Shown here: positions 42,127 through 53,334 of the stretch, piece after piece
Layout: each line of letters opens with the position of its first letter
Position numbering within the stretch: position 1 is the stretch's first letter
NCBI GenBank assembly: GCA_039090855.1
Contig: CM077023.1
Coordinates: 80,761,127 to 80,825,126, forward strand
Length of the DNA stretch: 64,000 nt
Reading direction: 5' to 3'
Source of the DNA: Macrothele yani
Lineage: Eukaryota > Arthropoda > Arachnida > Araneae > Macrothelidae
Made by a program: the position numbers and the translations under genes
The notes under the pieces: model-generated
The model's input: the letters and a program-made list of their open reading frames with translations, nothing else
What the model was told of the DNA's origin: nothing
Databases searched by the model: none

Positions 42127-43991
42127 AGCACGTCTTTTGAATCCGTTCTGACGCAAATTAAATTTATCAAAGCTATTCAAAGTCAATGAAACTGGTATGG
42201 AAAACCATAGTATCTGACGGAAGAAGTTTTTCAATCGGGTTTTTAATCCCTCAAATATTGCTGTAAACGGAATCGTGAGTTTACACCCTCTGGTTGCAGA
42301 CTTGTACGTTAAGAAAAATTTGAATTTATATGAGAAACATTTCGTACCGGAAACGCTCTCCAACACAGAAATATTTTTTTTTCAAGTCGGACTCTTAGAA
42401 ACAGAGATATCGACAAAAATAAGATGTGACTTCACACCTCCAGGTTGGAAAACCATGCATTATTTTAGGAAGAAAATATTCTCAAAAAGTTTTTCAATAT
42501 GAGCGGTATCCGTTCAAGAAAAAAAAATTAGTTGAGTATTCAGGAGCCCAGATTTTGCTGCAAATACATCGAAAGCAGAAATTAACACTTATGCCCCCTG
42601 GTGGCCAAACCATTCTTTACCAAACATTAGAAATTATATGAAAACTATTTTCCATCAGGTGTTGTATGCGATAGAGGAAGAATTTTTCAAAACGGAGTTT
42701 TAGAAGCAGAAATAACACAGCAAACACAATTTACCTTTGAGCCACCTAGCGGAAAGTCTATGATTTAGTTGAATATTTTGAATTTATGTGAAAAGCATTT
42801 CGCATCGGAAACACTATCTAATAAAGAAGGAATTTTTCAAATCAGACTCCTAGAAGTAGAGATATTATTGGCAAAAATAAGATATTCATCTACGCCCCTG
42901 GCGTAGAAACCATGCAGTATTTTAAGAAGAAAATGTTCCTAAAAGATTTGTCGTCATGAGTAGTATCGGTCTACAAACGACGTTTTTTTTCAATCGAGAA
43001 TTTAGAAGCTCATATTTTGCTGCAAATACATCAGAAGCAGAAATTAAGACTTACGCCCCCCCCGTGGCCAAACCATTTTCTACAAAAATTAGAAATTATG
43101 TGCAAAGGATTTCCCATCAAGAGCTGTATCCGGTGCAGAAAGAAATTTTCAAATAGGAGACTTAGAAGCAGAGATATAGGGGGAAACGCAAGTTGCCTTT
43201 ACGCCCCCTAGCGGAAAGTATATGAATTACTTGAAAAATTTTGAAATTACTTGAAAAGCATGTCACACTGAAAACACTATGCAACAAAAATGGAATTTTT
43301 CAGATCGGACTCCTAGAAGTAGAGATATTGACAAAAATAAGATATACATCTTCGCCCCCTGGCGGAAAAACCATGGCATATTTTAAGAAGAAAAAAATTC
43401 CGAAAAGGTTTATCGACGTGAATGAACGAAATAATTTTTTCAATCGAGATTTTAGAAGCTCAGATTTTATGACAAATGCATCAGAAGCAAAAATTAACGC
43501 TTATGCCCCTTGGTGGCCAAAGTATTATTTACCAAAAATTAGAAATTATATGCAAAAGATTTTCCATCATTAGTTGTATCCGCTACAGGAAACATTTTTC
43601 CAATCAAAGTTTTTGAAGAAGAGATATCGGGGAAAACGAGATGTTCTTTCACGCCCCCTAGCGGGAAATCTATGCGTACTTCGAAAAAGTAACTATACCT
43701 AAAATACTATTCGACATAAATGGAATCGAATAAAAAAACATTTCAATTGGATGTTTAGGAGCAAATATGTGGAACAAAACGTATTTTTGTATTCGACATC
43801 ATCTACATTTAAGCCCTCTAGCGGCGAAATTGTTCATCGTAAAAAATAAACGAAATGAAGGATCATCATTCGTATATTTCAAGCTTCCCAATGCAAAAAG
43901 TATTTTTCAATATCGTGTCTACAGACGGACGGACGGACGGACAAACCGATAACATAAGCACGATCTTTTTTTTTACAAAAGACGTGCTAAA
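42127..43991. repeat. ~151-bp satellite in a three-unit higher order
   Basis: The core (T)CGCCCCCTAGCGG or a variant occurs eleven times, near 42286, 42437, 42592, 42740, 42893, 43060, 43203, 43355, 43505, 43653 and 43813. Spacing is 143-167 bp. Every third unit is most alike: GTGGCCAAACCATT (42592, 43060, 43505), CTAGCGGAAAGTCTATG (42740, 43203, 43653) and GAAAACCATGCATTATTTTA-like (42437, 42893, 43355). The array is bounded by short inverted words AAGCACGTCTTTTG (about 42127) and CAAAAGACGTGCT (about 43977), which could be the ends of a carrier transposon. Confidence 0.8.
43919..43942 (+). repeat. (ACGG)n microsatellite
   Basis: ACAGACGGACGGACGGACGG lies just inside the right border of the satellite array. 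Confidence 0.9.
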
Positions 43992-44950
43992 AAAGAGAAT
44001 AATTCAATTCTCTCTACTTGAATTGCTGGGATTAGTTCTGGAAGAAGATGGAGTTCTGAAAGCAGAAATAACAGGGTGCAAGCTGAACGGAATAACAGCA
44101 GGAAATTATCTCTGGAGCACTCTGTGATAAAATACTGTAAGTGAGGCTAAAAATCAAAGTTTTCAACAGTGTAGCAGGATCAGCAGGGCTGTAGCACATT
44201 GACTAACGATAAGCGGTATGCATAATAAGCCAGATTTTTTAGAAATGAAGGTACGAGGTGGATATCTAATGTCTTCAGAGAGAACAGAAATAGGCAATGA
44301 AGGCAAAAGTTAAAGTGACAGTGATTTTAAATGAGGCCCCACATTGTGCGCTAGTATGGAATGGTGTTGATTAGAAACATAAAGATCGTGGTGCGTGGTG
44401 TTGCGGATATGGCACCACTAGGAATATGGAGTGAAAAAATACCTAAAATGAATAGAGGAACTATTTAAAAAGGACATAAAAGAAAGTATTTAGAAAGTGA
44501 GATGACAGAAGACTGAACTTAGTTTAGAAGGAAGATCCGTAACAGGGTCTCTATCTAACTGTGATACTAATGCAGAAGAATTACTTGAACGAATCCAGAA
44601 TGAACGTCTGTAGTTTTAAAAAGGGGAAAAATTAAAGGAGAACTGATCAAGTAAGAAGTGTCAGCTGTTAAAAGAGACACAAACACAGCCGGATTTTTCA
44701 GGTGTTAAAATATTGAATTTCTGTTTAGGATGTGAATGTACATCACTAAAAGTAGGGGAAATGTACATTTCCTTAATCATTCTCAATTTCAAATATGCCA
44801 TGTTTTCACCAATTGTAGGAAATATAAACAAACGATCTGAGCCCAGTAACATGCGTAGAATGGGAAAACATCATGGAATCTATCCTGCATGAAAAGCCAT
44901 TTTCTGAGCATAAAACTGTCTACTCTTGATACGTCCTTTGAAAAAAAGTA
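43992..44950. other. Unannotated DNA, purine-rich
   Basis: A weak open stretch (GLVLEEDGVLKAEITG near 44030) shows no recognised family. Confidence 0.35.
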
Positions 44951-44954
44951 CGTG

Positions 44955-45507
44955 ATCCACAATAGGAACTGGAAGGATGGTTTGACTAAACATATTCCTT
45001 TTAAGACACAATGGCATATTACTCTTGAAAATTCCACCGTTTCTTACAAATACACTTCAAGCAAGTTTCATATGCCAATTAATTTCACCTTCGATGTGGC
45101 CGTCTCTTGATATTTGTTGTCGAAGGTAGATAAGATGTAGGCTTCAGTTACTTCTAAATTCGTCCCATCAACCTCAAAATCTTCTGTTATTATAAAAGCA
45201 TTGTACATCAGTTTTGTTTTCTGTAAGTTCATCGTTAATCCCACTTTTTTTATGCTTGTCAGTAAGTTCCCGAATCGTGCTCTACAGCTTACTTACAAAT
45301 ACGACTATGTCAGCAGCAAAACGAAGGCTGGTGAAGCTGTCTGTATTACTCATTACCCCCTTGTCTTCCCAGTTCAATGATTGAAAGGCATTCTGCAATG
45401 TGGCATTGAAGACTGGAAATTATGGTGTCACCTTGTCTCACTCACTCTCCATTTTTTATATGAATATGTGTTGTGTTCTCAAACAGTCGAACATTTGCAC
45501 TTTACAA
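44955..45507 (-). mobile_element. RTE-type LINE, internal fragment, decayed
   Basis: On the minus strand it runs from motif A/B (GVSETR, near 45440) through a mutated motif C near 45315 to the WTLTKK-equivalent near 44960. Both ends are truncated and no tail is present. Confidence 0.78.
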
Positions 45508-46520
45508 AAGAATGGTTGAAAAAAAAATTGTTTACTGTGATCGTGAAGATGAAACTTTCGTCTGAGAAACTTTTCTCCTTGGGGAGAAACCACTAAGATA
45601 GCTCTGGGGAAATTTCTTCCATGGAGAAAATAGATCAATCTAAAAGCAGTTCAAATAAATCTTCATCTATAGCAGTATTAGCACTGCGAAGACATTTATA
45701 TGATAGGAAGGCTGAATAAAAATAAATAAAAGAAACACAGTTGAGGTAACTTTGGGCACTACAGTGTAAAAAAACCTTTATGTAAAGTGGAGAACAGCTA
45801 CCACCCAAACTTCTTTGATCACACAGAATTAACAAAGAATGACTCACTAAGTGCAGAAAGACGCTCTCAATGAAACAAAAAAATCCTTTATGTGTAACTA
45901 AGAAGTTCTAAGTAAATTTTTAACTTAAGGATATCTAAATATCTAATTATTTTTTAATTTGCTACGCATCTTTGGAATGTCTGTTGAAATTCGTATAACC
46001 TCGAAATGTGGAGCAAGTACTTGGCGCTAGTAATTCCAGTATACGAGATGAATGATGTAAAAAGTAAAAAAAGAGAGAACTTATACAAGAACGAATTCTA
46101 TTCCAATTTACAAAAATTGCAACAGAATGTACCCTAAAAACTAGTTTTACTCCAGAAGATTTTAGACATTGCTCATGATGGAATTTGGCTAATTTTATTG
46201 TGCCAGTCAGTGACAAATGAGATGGAACCCTTCTAAAAGATAATATTTCCTCGGGAATAATAAAGGGCTCTTCTGAAGTATATTCATTCTCTGTTAATGA
46301 TAAACGTCCATGATATTTTCGTTTTACAGAAACAGTACATGAATGACTTGAAAGCTTTATTCGATTTTAAAAATAAGTGACTCTTGAAAGATATTCATTC
46401 TAAAAAAACAATGAAAAAAGAAAGAAAAATATTTCTCACCGAAAACATGTGAGGCCATATGAAATGGGAATCCCTCAAAAATATAGGTTCCAAAGAATGA
46501 TAAATGCAATTATTTACAAC
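45508..46520. other. AT-rich DNA, nothing recognised
   Basis: No repeat or coding signature was found. Confidence 0.4.
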
Positions 46521-46529
46521 TTAGCGTGT

Positions 46530-46760
46530 ACTACAATTTCGCATGGAATCCTGGTCAAGCTGCCTCAAGACTATGGCATGCTGATTCCTTACCACCCATC
46601 GACCTACCTTTAGGTGTTGTTCTTGCTACCCTAACTTAGATCGCAAGAAATCGGCACACCACAGTCCTGAGGAAGCTTGACCTGGGTCCTAAGCGAAACT
46701 ACAGTATATGTTAAGTTATAAGTACTTGCATTTATAAACGTTGTTTCTTTTCATTAAAAT
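46530..46760 (+). mobile_element. Penelope-like remnant with hammerhead-like motif
   Basis: CTGAGGA (46667-46673) is followed by an arm GCTT (46675-46678) and GACC (46679-46682), a TG loop, GGTC (46685-46688) and AAGC (46691-46694), then GAAAC (46695-46699). This is the layout CTGANGA-stem-GAAAC of a hammerhead ribozyme core. The sequence around it differs from the motifs at 2726 and 50626, so it is a different lineage. Confidence 0.5.
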
Positions 46761-46911
46761 GAAAAGTATGTTAATGCAATGTCTGTATTGCAATGTCTGT
46801 AGTTCACCATTTTAAAATAACTCAGTTTTATTAAGTCATTTCAATTTGAGTTTTTCTTTTTACCACTTCAACATGTTCTTTCTTCTCTCAAATTGAAATT
46901 CAAAAGCAATT

Positions 46912-47145
46912 ATTGGCGCAGTGGTCTAAACGATTAGTGGCGCAGTGGTCTAAACGATGGCTTCTGATCATTCGTCCGTTCGTCCGGAAGGGGTCCTGGT
47001 TTGAATCCCGGTGAGGCATGGACGTCCCTCACTAGCTCTCTCCCCTCCCTGGAACCAGTGGCCCTAAATTAGAGACGGGCGACTGCTTATAGCCCTTAAG
47101 TTGCTCATGGTGGTCGTTAAACCTCCAATCAAAAAAAAAAAAAAT
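46912..47145 (+). mobile_element. tRNA-derived SINE with duplicated A box
   Basis: The family head GGCGCAGTGGTCTAAACGAT is present twice, starting at 46915 and 46939 (24-bp period). The rest follows normally: B box GGTTTGAATCCC, body and a poly(A) tail (about 47130-47143). Confidence 0.9.
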
Positions 47146-48135
47146 TCAAAATGGGATATCAACACTTGAAAGTCTGTTAGTCTGCCTTGCCTGTCTGCTA
47201 TTTTCGCAAGATTTTTCGACTCAAGTGGCGAATTTACGATATTCTTACGCTTTCTGCATTTAGAAGCGCCTTGTTTTAGAATAACGAACGTCATTTGAAG
47301 CGAATATCTACCCATTCGTTCAGAATCAGAACTCTACTAAAGTGGTGATGTATAGTTTTCCGTAGCAATGCTAAAATATTCCCAGAAAATTTCCATGTGT
47401 TGCTGGAATATGGAAATAAATAATTATTAGCAGTGCAATCATGTAGTTTTTGTTTAGAAATCATTAGCGTCAACGCCTGTGTATAATCATAAACAGACGT
47501 TTTGCAAGAACACATCTTGGTAGCCTTCTGTAAGTTAAGCTTTCTTTCACAATCAAGAAGGGATAAAGATACCACTCACACAATAGCAAACACCTCAGAA
47601 ATGAAAAGTACTTAGTAAATCGTTAGTTACTGCAGATTTATTCTGCTACTGCCTTTTGAATAATCACCCCTCTCCCCCGAAAATTTAATATTTTTCGCTA
47701 CCGTTGAAAATGTAATCAGATTTGATGATTCTATAGCTATACAACACTTGCGTGTGATGAGATAGGATATAATATTAGGTCACTATTACATGAGAACGTC
47801 ATTTTATAAGTAACTGGGAAACTAAGGTTTGTTAAGGGAAAATGATTGATATGAACGTTTTTGAAATATTTAAAACTGAAAACACATGAAAAAACGCGAC
47901 TGGCGTTTTTAAATTCAGCTCAACGAATTATCGTAAGTGAGAAGTCAAAGATTATGACATTATCATTAAGGACCACCCTAGAAAAAAGATATGGATTGTG
48001 ATATTATCATAAACCACCACCCCTACGAAATCATTTCTTTCTGTCCCGAGGTAGGAAAGGGCCATACGTCTCAAAACGTAAATGTCACACAGGGTATTTC
48101 ATAAGCCATAGGAATGAATCCAAGTAAATCATTTG
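47146..48135. other. AT-rich DNA, nothing recognised
   Basis: No feature supported. Confidence 0.4.
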
Positions 48136-48139
48136 TGGG

Positions 48140-48330
48140 TTTTGAGGAAGGTGGTTTAACAACCGACGTGAGCAACTCAGTGGGTCATAAGCAGTTCCTA
48201 ATTTGGGGATGGTGGTTACAGGTAGGGAAGAGACACGGTTCCACAAGCAAACACAACATCCATGCCTGGGCCTACCATGGACGAATGGTGAGAAACTAGC
48301 GCCTAGATCACTATGCCACGGTGACAGCCC
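48140..48330 (-). mobile_element. tRNA-derived SINE (main family), decayed
   Basis: The minus strand has a mutated A box (GTGGCATAGTG), lacks a clean B box and retains the body (CACAAATGATTT side excluded) with CGACTGCTTATGACCCACTG-like words. Deletions near 48200 and 48270 shorten it. Confidence 0.75.
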
Positions 48331-48445
48331 ATTGCGATTTCATTGTGATATTGTTGTTGTTTTATCTCTTTCGCAGTGCATGTTGTCCTAAATGAATTGA
48401 AGTTTAGTATGTGCGACTTCCCATAACTACCGAGACATTGATTCA

Positions 48446-48855
48446 CTGGGATTTATTATTATCAGCAATCGGTACAGATTTGCTATTAGAGAGTTCACTG
48501 TCCTTCGTGTACCATCTCCTCAGAAAACTTAAAAATTACATCGCCCTGGAGCGAGAATCGGATCTCCAGAATTCCGTTCGAGCACGATACAGTCACACCA
48601 TACAGGACAATGAACTTCCAAGCAACGTAAGCTAAGCAGTCGTAGCTTTGAAATATGAATAACTTCACCTTTGCACTAGTCGGATTTAAGTTTCCTCTGG
48701 TCTACGACCTTTTCTGATCCACGAAGGGACATAGGTCACAAATCAATTATCGCTCCAGAGCTACATAATTTTCAAATTTGCTAAGGAGTTTTTGCCTGGA
48801 GAACAGTCAACTAAAGGCAATCCAGTGCTGAAATCTGATTGCTGATAATACTATA
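48446..48855. mobile_element. Foldback MITE (~410 bp)
   Basis: Left-arm words TTATTATCAGCAATC, GAGAGTTCACTGTCC and CCCTGGAGCGAGAATC have reverse complements, with changes, at about 48840, 48800 and 48745. The arms are about 130 bp with moderate divergence around a loop of about 160 bp. No coding; superfamily unclear. Confidence 0.65.
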
Positions 48856-49002
48856 TAGCATTTCCCATGTACTTATGAAGATTTTTCTTTTCACTAATTT
48901 CTGTGATGACATTCAAGGGGAATTTGGAAGATTAGGAATGAACTTATCAACATGCAACACCCAGAAAAACCTTCTTCTTGTCATTTATCTTTTATTTTTT
49001 AG

Positions 49003-49210
49003 GGGGAGGGGCTTAACGACCGTCACGAAGAGCTCATTAGGTTGTGCAGACCCTTGTCTCTAATTTGCTGCCACTGGTTCTTTGGATGGGACAGAGCCAG
49101 TACCATAAGCCAAACACACCACCCATATCTCATCCGGGATTTGAACCTACGCCCATCTCGAAAGAATGGTCAACAGCCAGCCCCTCAGACTACTCGGCCA
49201 CCGGGGTGGA
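49003..49210 (-). mobile_element. tRNA-derived SINE (main family), diverged
   Basis: On the minus strand: CCACCCCGGTGGCCGAGTAG, a B box GGTTCAAATCCC, and the body through ACTGGCTCTGTCCCATCC to GTCGTTAAGCCCCTCCCCC. The A box differs from the family (TGGCCGAGTAG), so this may be a subfamily. Confidence 0.8.
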
Positions 49211-49214
49211 TCAT

Positions 49215-50095
49215 TTTTCCTTTCATTCATTAGTCGACGAACAAATGGTACAGTTGTAATTACCTCTGGCTCTCTCTCTCCCTCTCTCGAAAACAGTTTC
49301 CATTGTAACAAATAAGCATCTCTATATGTTTTAATTACTTAAAAACACATTGCGTGTTTTTAATTAGTGAGGTTATAACACACCGCTGTAAAGGTTTCGT
49401 GTTCAGCGAAAAATAGGAGGGGAAAAAACGAAATGTTATAACTTCCTTTTTAAAAAAAGAAATGAGACTGTCTCTGCTCTATTTTCAGTATTTTATTAAT
49501 GTGATACAATACGACCAAACTTTGAATACTCTTTTGTTTACCTTTACTTACAACACTTGAGAATTATCATATGATTTTTGAACAGTTTCAATTCAACAAG
49601 CGAAGGATAATTAAAACGGAATTCCCAGCATGATCTAAAAGAGTTATGATTATTGATGTCTTATAAAATCTCATTTACATGTAGCTTAACTACAGCTCAA
49701 TCAGAATGCCAAGTGTAATTTTTAATATTTTTTTCATAAAAACATCTACGAGCTTTGCTAAGCTGAATCCATGAACCATTTTTTATATTTTTCTTTTTTC
49801 GCGTTTCTATGAGTTTTACAGTAAAGATGTGTTTTCTATATTGTTCTCCTGAATGTTATAAGGAATTCTTAACTCGCCTGAAATATTTAAAAACATAGCA
49901 TATAATGAGCATAAAAATGATGCAAATCTGCATTCAGCGTCATTGCTTTATTTATTTATTTTTCTGTTCATCAATGAATGTGAAAGCGATATTACTGTAG
50001 CTACTGGAAGCATGTTTTTTCGTAAAATAACCGACATATGTTTACAACGAATTTGATCGTTTTACAGCGTCTTAATTTATGTTCTTTCTTTCTGT
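49215..50095. other. AT-rich DNA, nothing recognised
   Basis: A CTCTCTCTCTCCCTCTCTC tract sits at about 49269-49289. Confidence 0.4.
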
Positions 50096-50100
50096 GTAGA

Positions 50101-50294
50101 TCATGAACTTTGACGCTTCAACTGAAGAAAATGATGGGGCCATTAGATCTTTCACTTTTTCACATTCCAGTATTGTTTCCGAGATGGCCATCACCTGGAG
50201 AATGCTACAAATCAAATGCAGCGTAACCATTGTACTATCACTTCAACATCTTTTGGGCGAAATTCTTCAAAGGCCATGTACAGAAATGTGTAGG
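50101..50294 (+). other. Possible coding exon of unknown gene
   Basis: A pyrimidine tract ending TTCTTTCTTTCTGTGTAG (to 50100) looks like a splice acceptor. The next 190 bases are open in one frame (IMNFDASTEENDGAIRSF ... RPCTEMCR) up to ATGTGTAG|GTGTGT near 50294, a weak donor. No family is recognised, and a second frame downstream (50230-50511) is also open. Chance is quite possible. Confidence 0.2.
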
Positions 50295-50564
50295 TGTGTG
50301 CCTTTTGACTAGCAGTATTTTGTTTGTGAATTTATTTTTAATTTTAAAATCAAAACTACCTGTTGCATTTTTATTAGTAATTTCTCTTGCAGCTTACCTC
50401 CTAAGATTAGAGTCTAATCTTTCCTTTGTGGTTGAAGTTTGGGAAAAAAACATGCCATCTGCCAAACTGAAGAAAATAAATGATGAGAAGGAAGTTCTTC
50501 GTACTGAATAGTCACTAACAATATTCATAAAGCTGTCTACGTAAGATATGCTAAAACACGTTTT

Positions 50565-50745
50565 CAGATTGCATATTAAAATCACTTTATTTACAAGTTA
50601 AAAACAGGTTAAAAGACGCAAGATCTTTCAAGGCCTCATGGCCCCATCCTCAGGCTAAGTGTCACGAGTCACAAAGAAACAACCAGTATATATTGAATAC
50701 AAAAACCCACAATGCACCCTGCCACAAGCACAAGTTATGCCATTT
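50565..50745 (-). mobile_element. Penelope-like 3' remnant with hammerhead-like motif
   Basis: On the minus strand CTGAGGA (50653-50647) is followed by an arm GGGGCC, an ATGA loop and GGCCTT (six pairs, two of them G-U), then GAAAGATCTTG. Downstream AATAAA and TTTTAATATGCAAT match the copy at 2641-2850, which has a different stem sequence. Same family as that copy. Confidence 0.5.
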
Positions 50746-50833
50746 AGAGTAAATTAAAGTTCATAGGTAAACTATTATGCTATTTTTTCTTCTTCAAATT
50801 GCTGGGTATCATGAGTAATAAACCGTTTCCACT

Positions 50834-51050
50834 TTAAGTTGTGGAGTCATTTTGGAGGAGTTTGGCCATAACTCACACGCTGGCCAAGCGGGTTGGTGAG
50901 TGTGGGATAGCATTTCCTCTAATCCCGATGATATAGTTATACCGCTATTGGTGGTCGTCAGAGCCCATTTAGTGCGAACAGGATGCACCACGAGAAGGCG
51001 GGGTTGATATTTGTTAAGGAGAGGCTGTGATGTTACGCATCACCTGATCT
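50834..51050 (+). repeat. R1 repeat inside a chimeric LINE insertion
   Basis: It starts right after the target duplication (TTAAGTTGTGGAGTC), follows the 36897-37116 copy throughout, and ends ACGCATCACCTGA. It is followed immediately by inverted LINE sequence. Because the duplication encloses it, it was part of the same integration as the LINE. Confidence 0.8.
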
Positions 51051-51172
51051 TAGTTAAGGTCCACGTCTCTGCACCATACGTAAGCACTGGAAGGATGCAT
51101 TGATCAAACACTTTTCTTTTAAGACATAATGGCATATTGCTCTTGAAAATTATGCCGTTTCTTCCAAAAGCT
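51051..51172 (-). mobile_element. RTE-type LINE, short inverted piece
   Basis: About 120 bp covering the FGRN...LKRKVFDQCILP...TWTL region on the minus strand. The same LINE region is present on the plus strand about 30 bp further on (51196-51325), so the two form a hairpin-like palindrome centred near 51185. Confidence 0.88.
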
Positions 51173-51712
51173 CTAATCGGCGTACAAAACTTGCCTGGAG
51201 AGCTTTTGGAAGAAACAGCGTGATTTCAAGAGCAATATGCCATTATGTCTTAAAAGAAAAGTATTTGATCAATGCATCCTTCCAGTGCTTACGTATGGTG
51301 CAGAGACGTGGACCTGAACTAAAAGAGACATACAAAAGCTGCAGACAACTCAAAGCAGCATGGAGAGGTGCATGCTTGGTGTAACCAGGAGAGATAAGAA
51401 GAGGAACTCGTGGATCAGAAAAATGATAAGATTGGAAGACATCATGATCAGAGTTAAATCCCTGAAATGGCAATGGGCTGGACATACTGCCAGAAGGACA
51501 GACCATCGATGAACAGCCCAAATTTTAGATTGGATTCCAAGGGACAGGAAAAGACCCAGAAGAAGACCACATGGGAGATGGGTGGATGAAATTCGAAAGC
51601 GTGCGGGAGTGACATGGAGGAGACTGGCACAAGACAGACCGTTGTGGAGGAAACTTGGGGAGACCTTCGTCCAGCAGTGGATTGACAATGGTTGACAATG
51701 ATGATGATGATG
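51173..51712 (+). mobile_element. RTE-type LINE, 3' end with tail
   Basis: The C-terminal zone of the LINE ORF from the NRRTKLAW-like region to QQWIDNG, then (GAT)n at 51699-51712. A small deletion (CGTGATTTCAAG) breaks the frame. Confidence 0.9.
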
Positions 51713-51961
51713 AAACCGTTTCCACTGTAGAGGGACAAAAGCTGGAAGCTCAGATTTACAACATGTTGCTCCATACTCAATAGTAAAATGGCTTTCCGAA
51801 AGAAAAATTGTACGCCTGTTAACCTTAGAAGCAAGAACTTTGGAATTCATCCAATTCGGGGAAAATTCACCCTGGTTGACTGCAGTAGTTAAGCTGTAGT
51901 TGTGGATTCCGTTCTAATAGCGTGTTACTGAAAAAAATAATTGCTTCATTATCATGAAATT

Positions 51962-52249
51962 CACTGTTAAAAATTTTGTGGCATATTGCACTGAGAAGCA
52001 GTGCTGTTGGTGTAGCACCACTTTTTGGTACAACATGGGCATCATTGTCAGTGCATGAAACCCACAACAACACGATGAAATTGTGTACCAAATTATAGTA
52101 TTAAACCTGATTGGTGAACTTTTTGCACCAACTATAGCATACTGTTGTGTATTTCATGCATCACAGAATGGTATACTTTACCCTAAAAATTGGCTCAGCT
52201 GGTGTAGCACCACGTTGTGGAGTAATATACCACAGATTTTTTAACAGTG
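51962..52249. mobile_element. MITE with CACTGTTAAAAA ends
   Basis: A 288-bp element whose ends read CACTGTTAAAAATTTTGTGG and, from the right, CACTGTTAAAAAATCTGTGG. Subterminal GGTGTAGCACCAC palindromes lie near both ends (52008-52022 and 52200-52214). No coding, and the target duplication is unclear. Confidence 0.78.
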
Positions 52250-52945
52250 TTGAATCCCTTGTGGAACTGGCAGAGTATACCATTGAACTGATAAAATAAT
52301 GAAAATTCAGCTAACATTCTATTGATATGATCAGAATGATCAGCATTGCATCACAAGTCAGATATGCTATCACAAGACTCATACCTCAAATCATTTTACC
52401 ATGATTCAAGTTCGCAAAACTATAAGGCGTTGTATGACGCTGATATTACGCAAATATAATTGGGTTTATAATTCGTCACTAGTATTTATCAGAGAACAGC
52501 ACAGAAGACTTACCTCTGTATTGCGGTTGTGAATGGGAAATGCAAATGTGCCCATTTCAACGGGTAATCCATTCACTCTTCACCTTTTCACGACGAGAGA
52601 AGACTGGATAACATTTTGCATCACTGAAACCAAAAGGGATTTTTATTTATGATAAATAACTAAAAGTGGACTTCAAAAACACTGAATGATTGTCAAATCA
52701 ACTTTAGAAGCAAAGAAATGGAATATCTGCGAAAACACACAGGTGAGGAAAGGGTCTTAGCATGAAACCATTACAATTTTCATGAATTCAAAAATATTTT
52801 TTAAAACGAGAAAATAAAATAAGATAATCGATGTGAAATTTGTGAGTAACATGCTTCACTCTCAGCTGTTATAACTTTATTCGTAAAGAGTGTTGAAAAA
52901 ATCCATCGAAGGCCATGCAGAGAAAGATGTCCTTTGTGGTTCTTT
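52250..52945. other. Unannotated AT-rich DNA
   Basis: Nothing recognised. Confidence 0.4.
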
Positions 52946-52949
52946 TTAC

Positions 52950-53330
52950 TGAGACATTCAGCCCATCACTCGGTCTTCTTCCTTTTGTTTGTTCAATGCA
53001 GCAAAATGGAGCATATTCGCAGACGTTGCCTGTAATGTCTATGTTCCGGATGCAATATTAGATTAGATATTCCAATTCGTCCCCGCTACACGAATTGCTG
53101 TGTTAAGCGTTATCTTCGACAGCCCCATGAAAAGGGAAAAATTCCGACAGTGACAAATCTGGATAGCATGGAGGCCATATTCCCTCCTAAGTTATTCTTT
53201 GTGGGAAAAAAACTAGTAGCTCGTACACACTCGCCCGCAATGTGTGACATGTAGCATTATCTTTCTGAAAGCATGTTTCACGAGTCTTCTCTTCTGTGAT
53301 ATATCCAAGGAATTAATGGGCTACATCATT
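52950..53330 (-). pseudogene. Decayed mariner-superfamily transposase, C-terminal part
   Basis: Stitched minus-strand frames show KDNATCHTLRAS (around the second catalytic D, about 53250) and then WPPCYPDLSLSEFF, the equivalent of the WPPRSPDLxPxDFFLWG block of mariner-type proteins (about 53180). Frameshifts separate the pieces. No ends were found. Confidence 0.45.
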
Positions 53331-53334
53331 GAAG

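Larger units (their letters stand above)
50820..51726 (+). mobile_element. Chimeric R1-LINE insertion bounded by target duplication
   Basis: AAACCGTTTCCACT occurs at 50820-50833 and again at 51713-51726. The 879 bp between comprise R1 (plus), a LINE piece (minus) and a LINE 3' end (plus) whose GAT tail directly abuts the right duplication. This defines a single target-primed integration with two template changes. Confidence 0.88.

Noticed and set aside
51350..51850. 166-codon minus-strand frame (MNSKVLASKV)
   Set aside because: It is the antisense of the LINE C-terminal zone plus flank; the same antisense pattern (VCPSGSMSSPLPFQGF) appears opposite every LINE copy.
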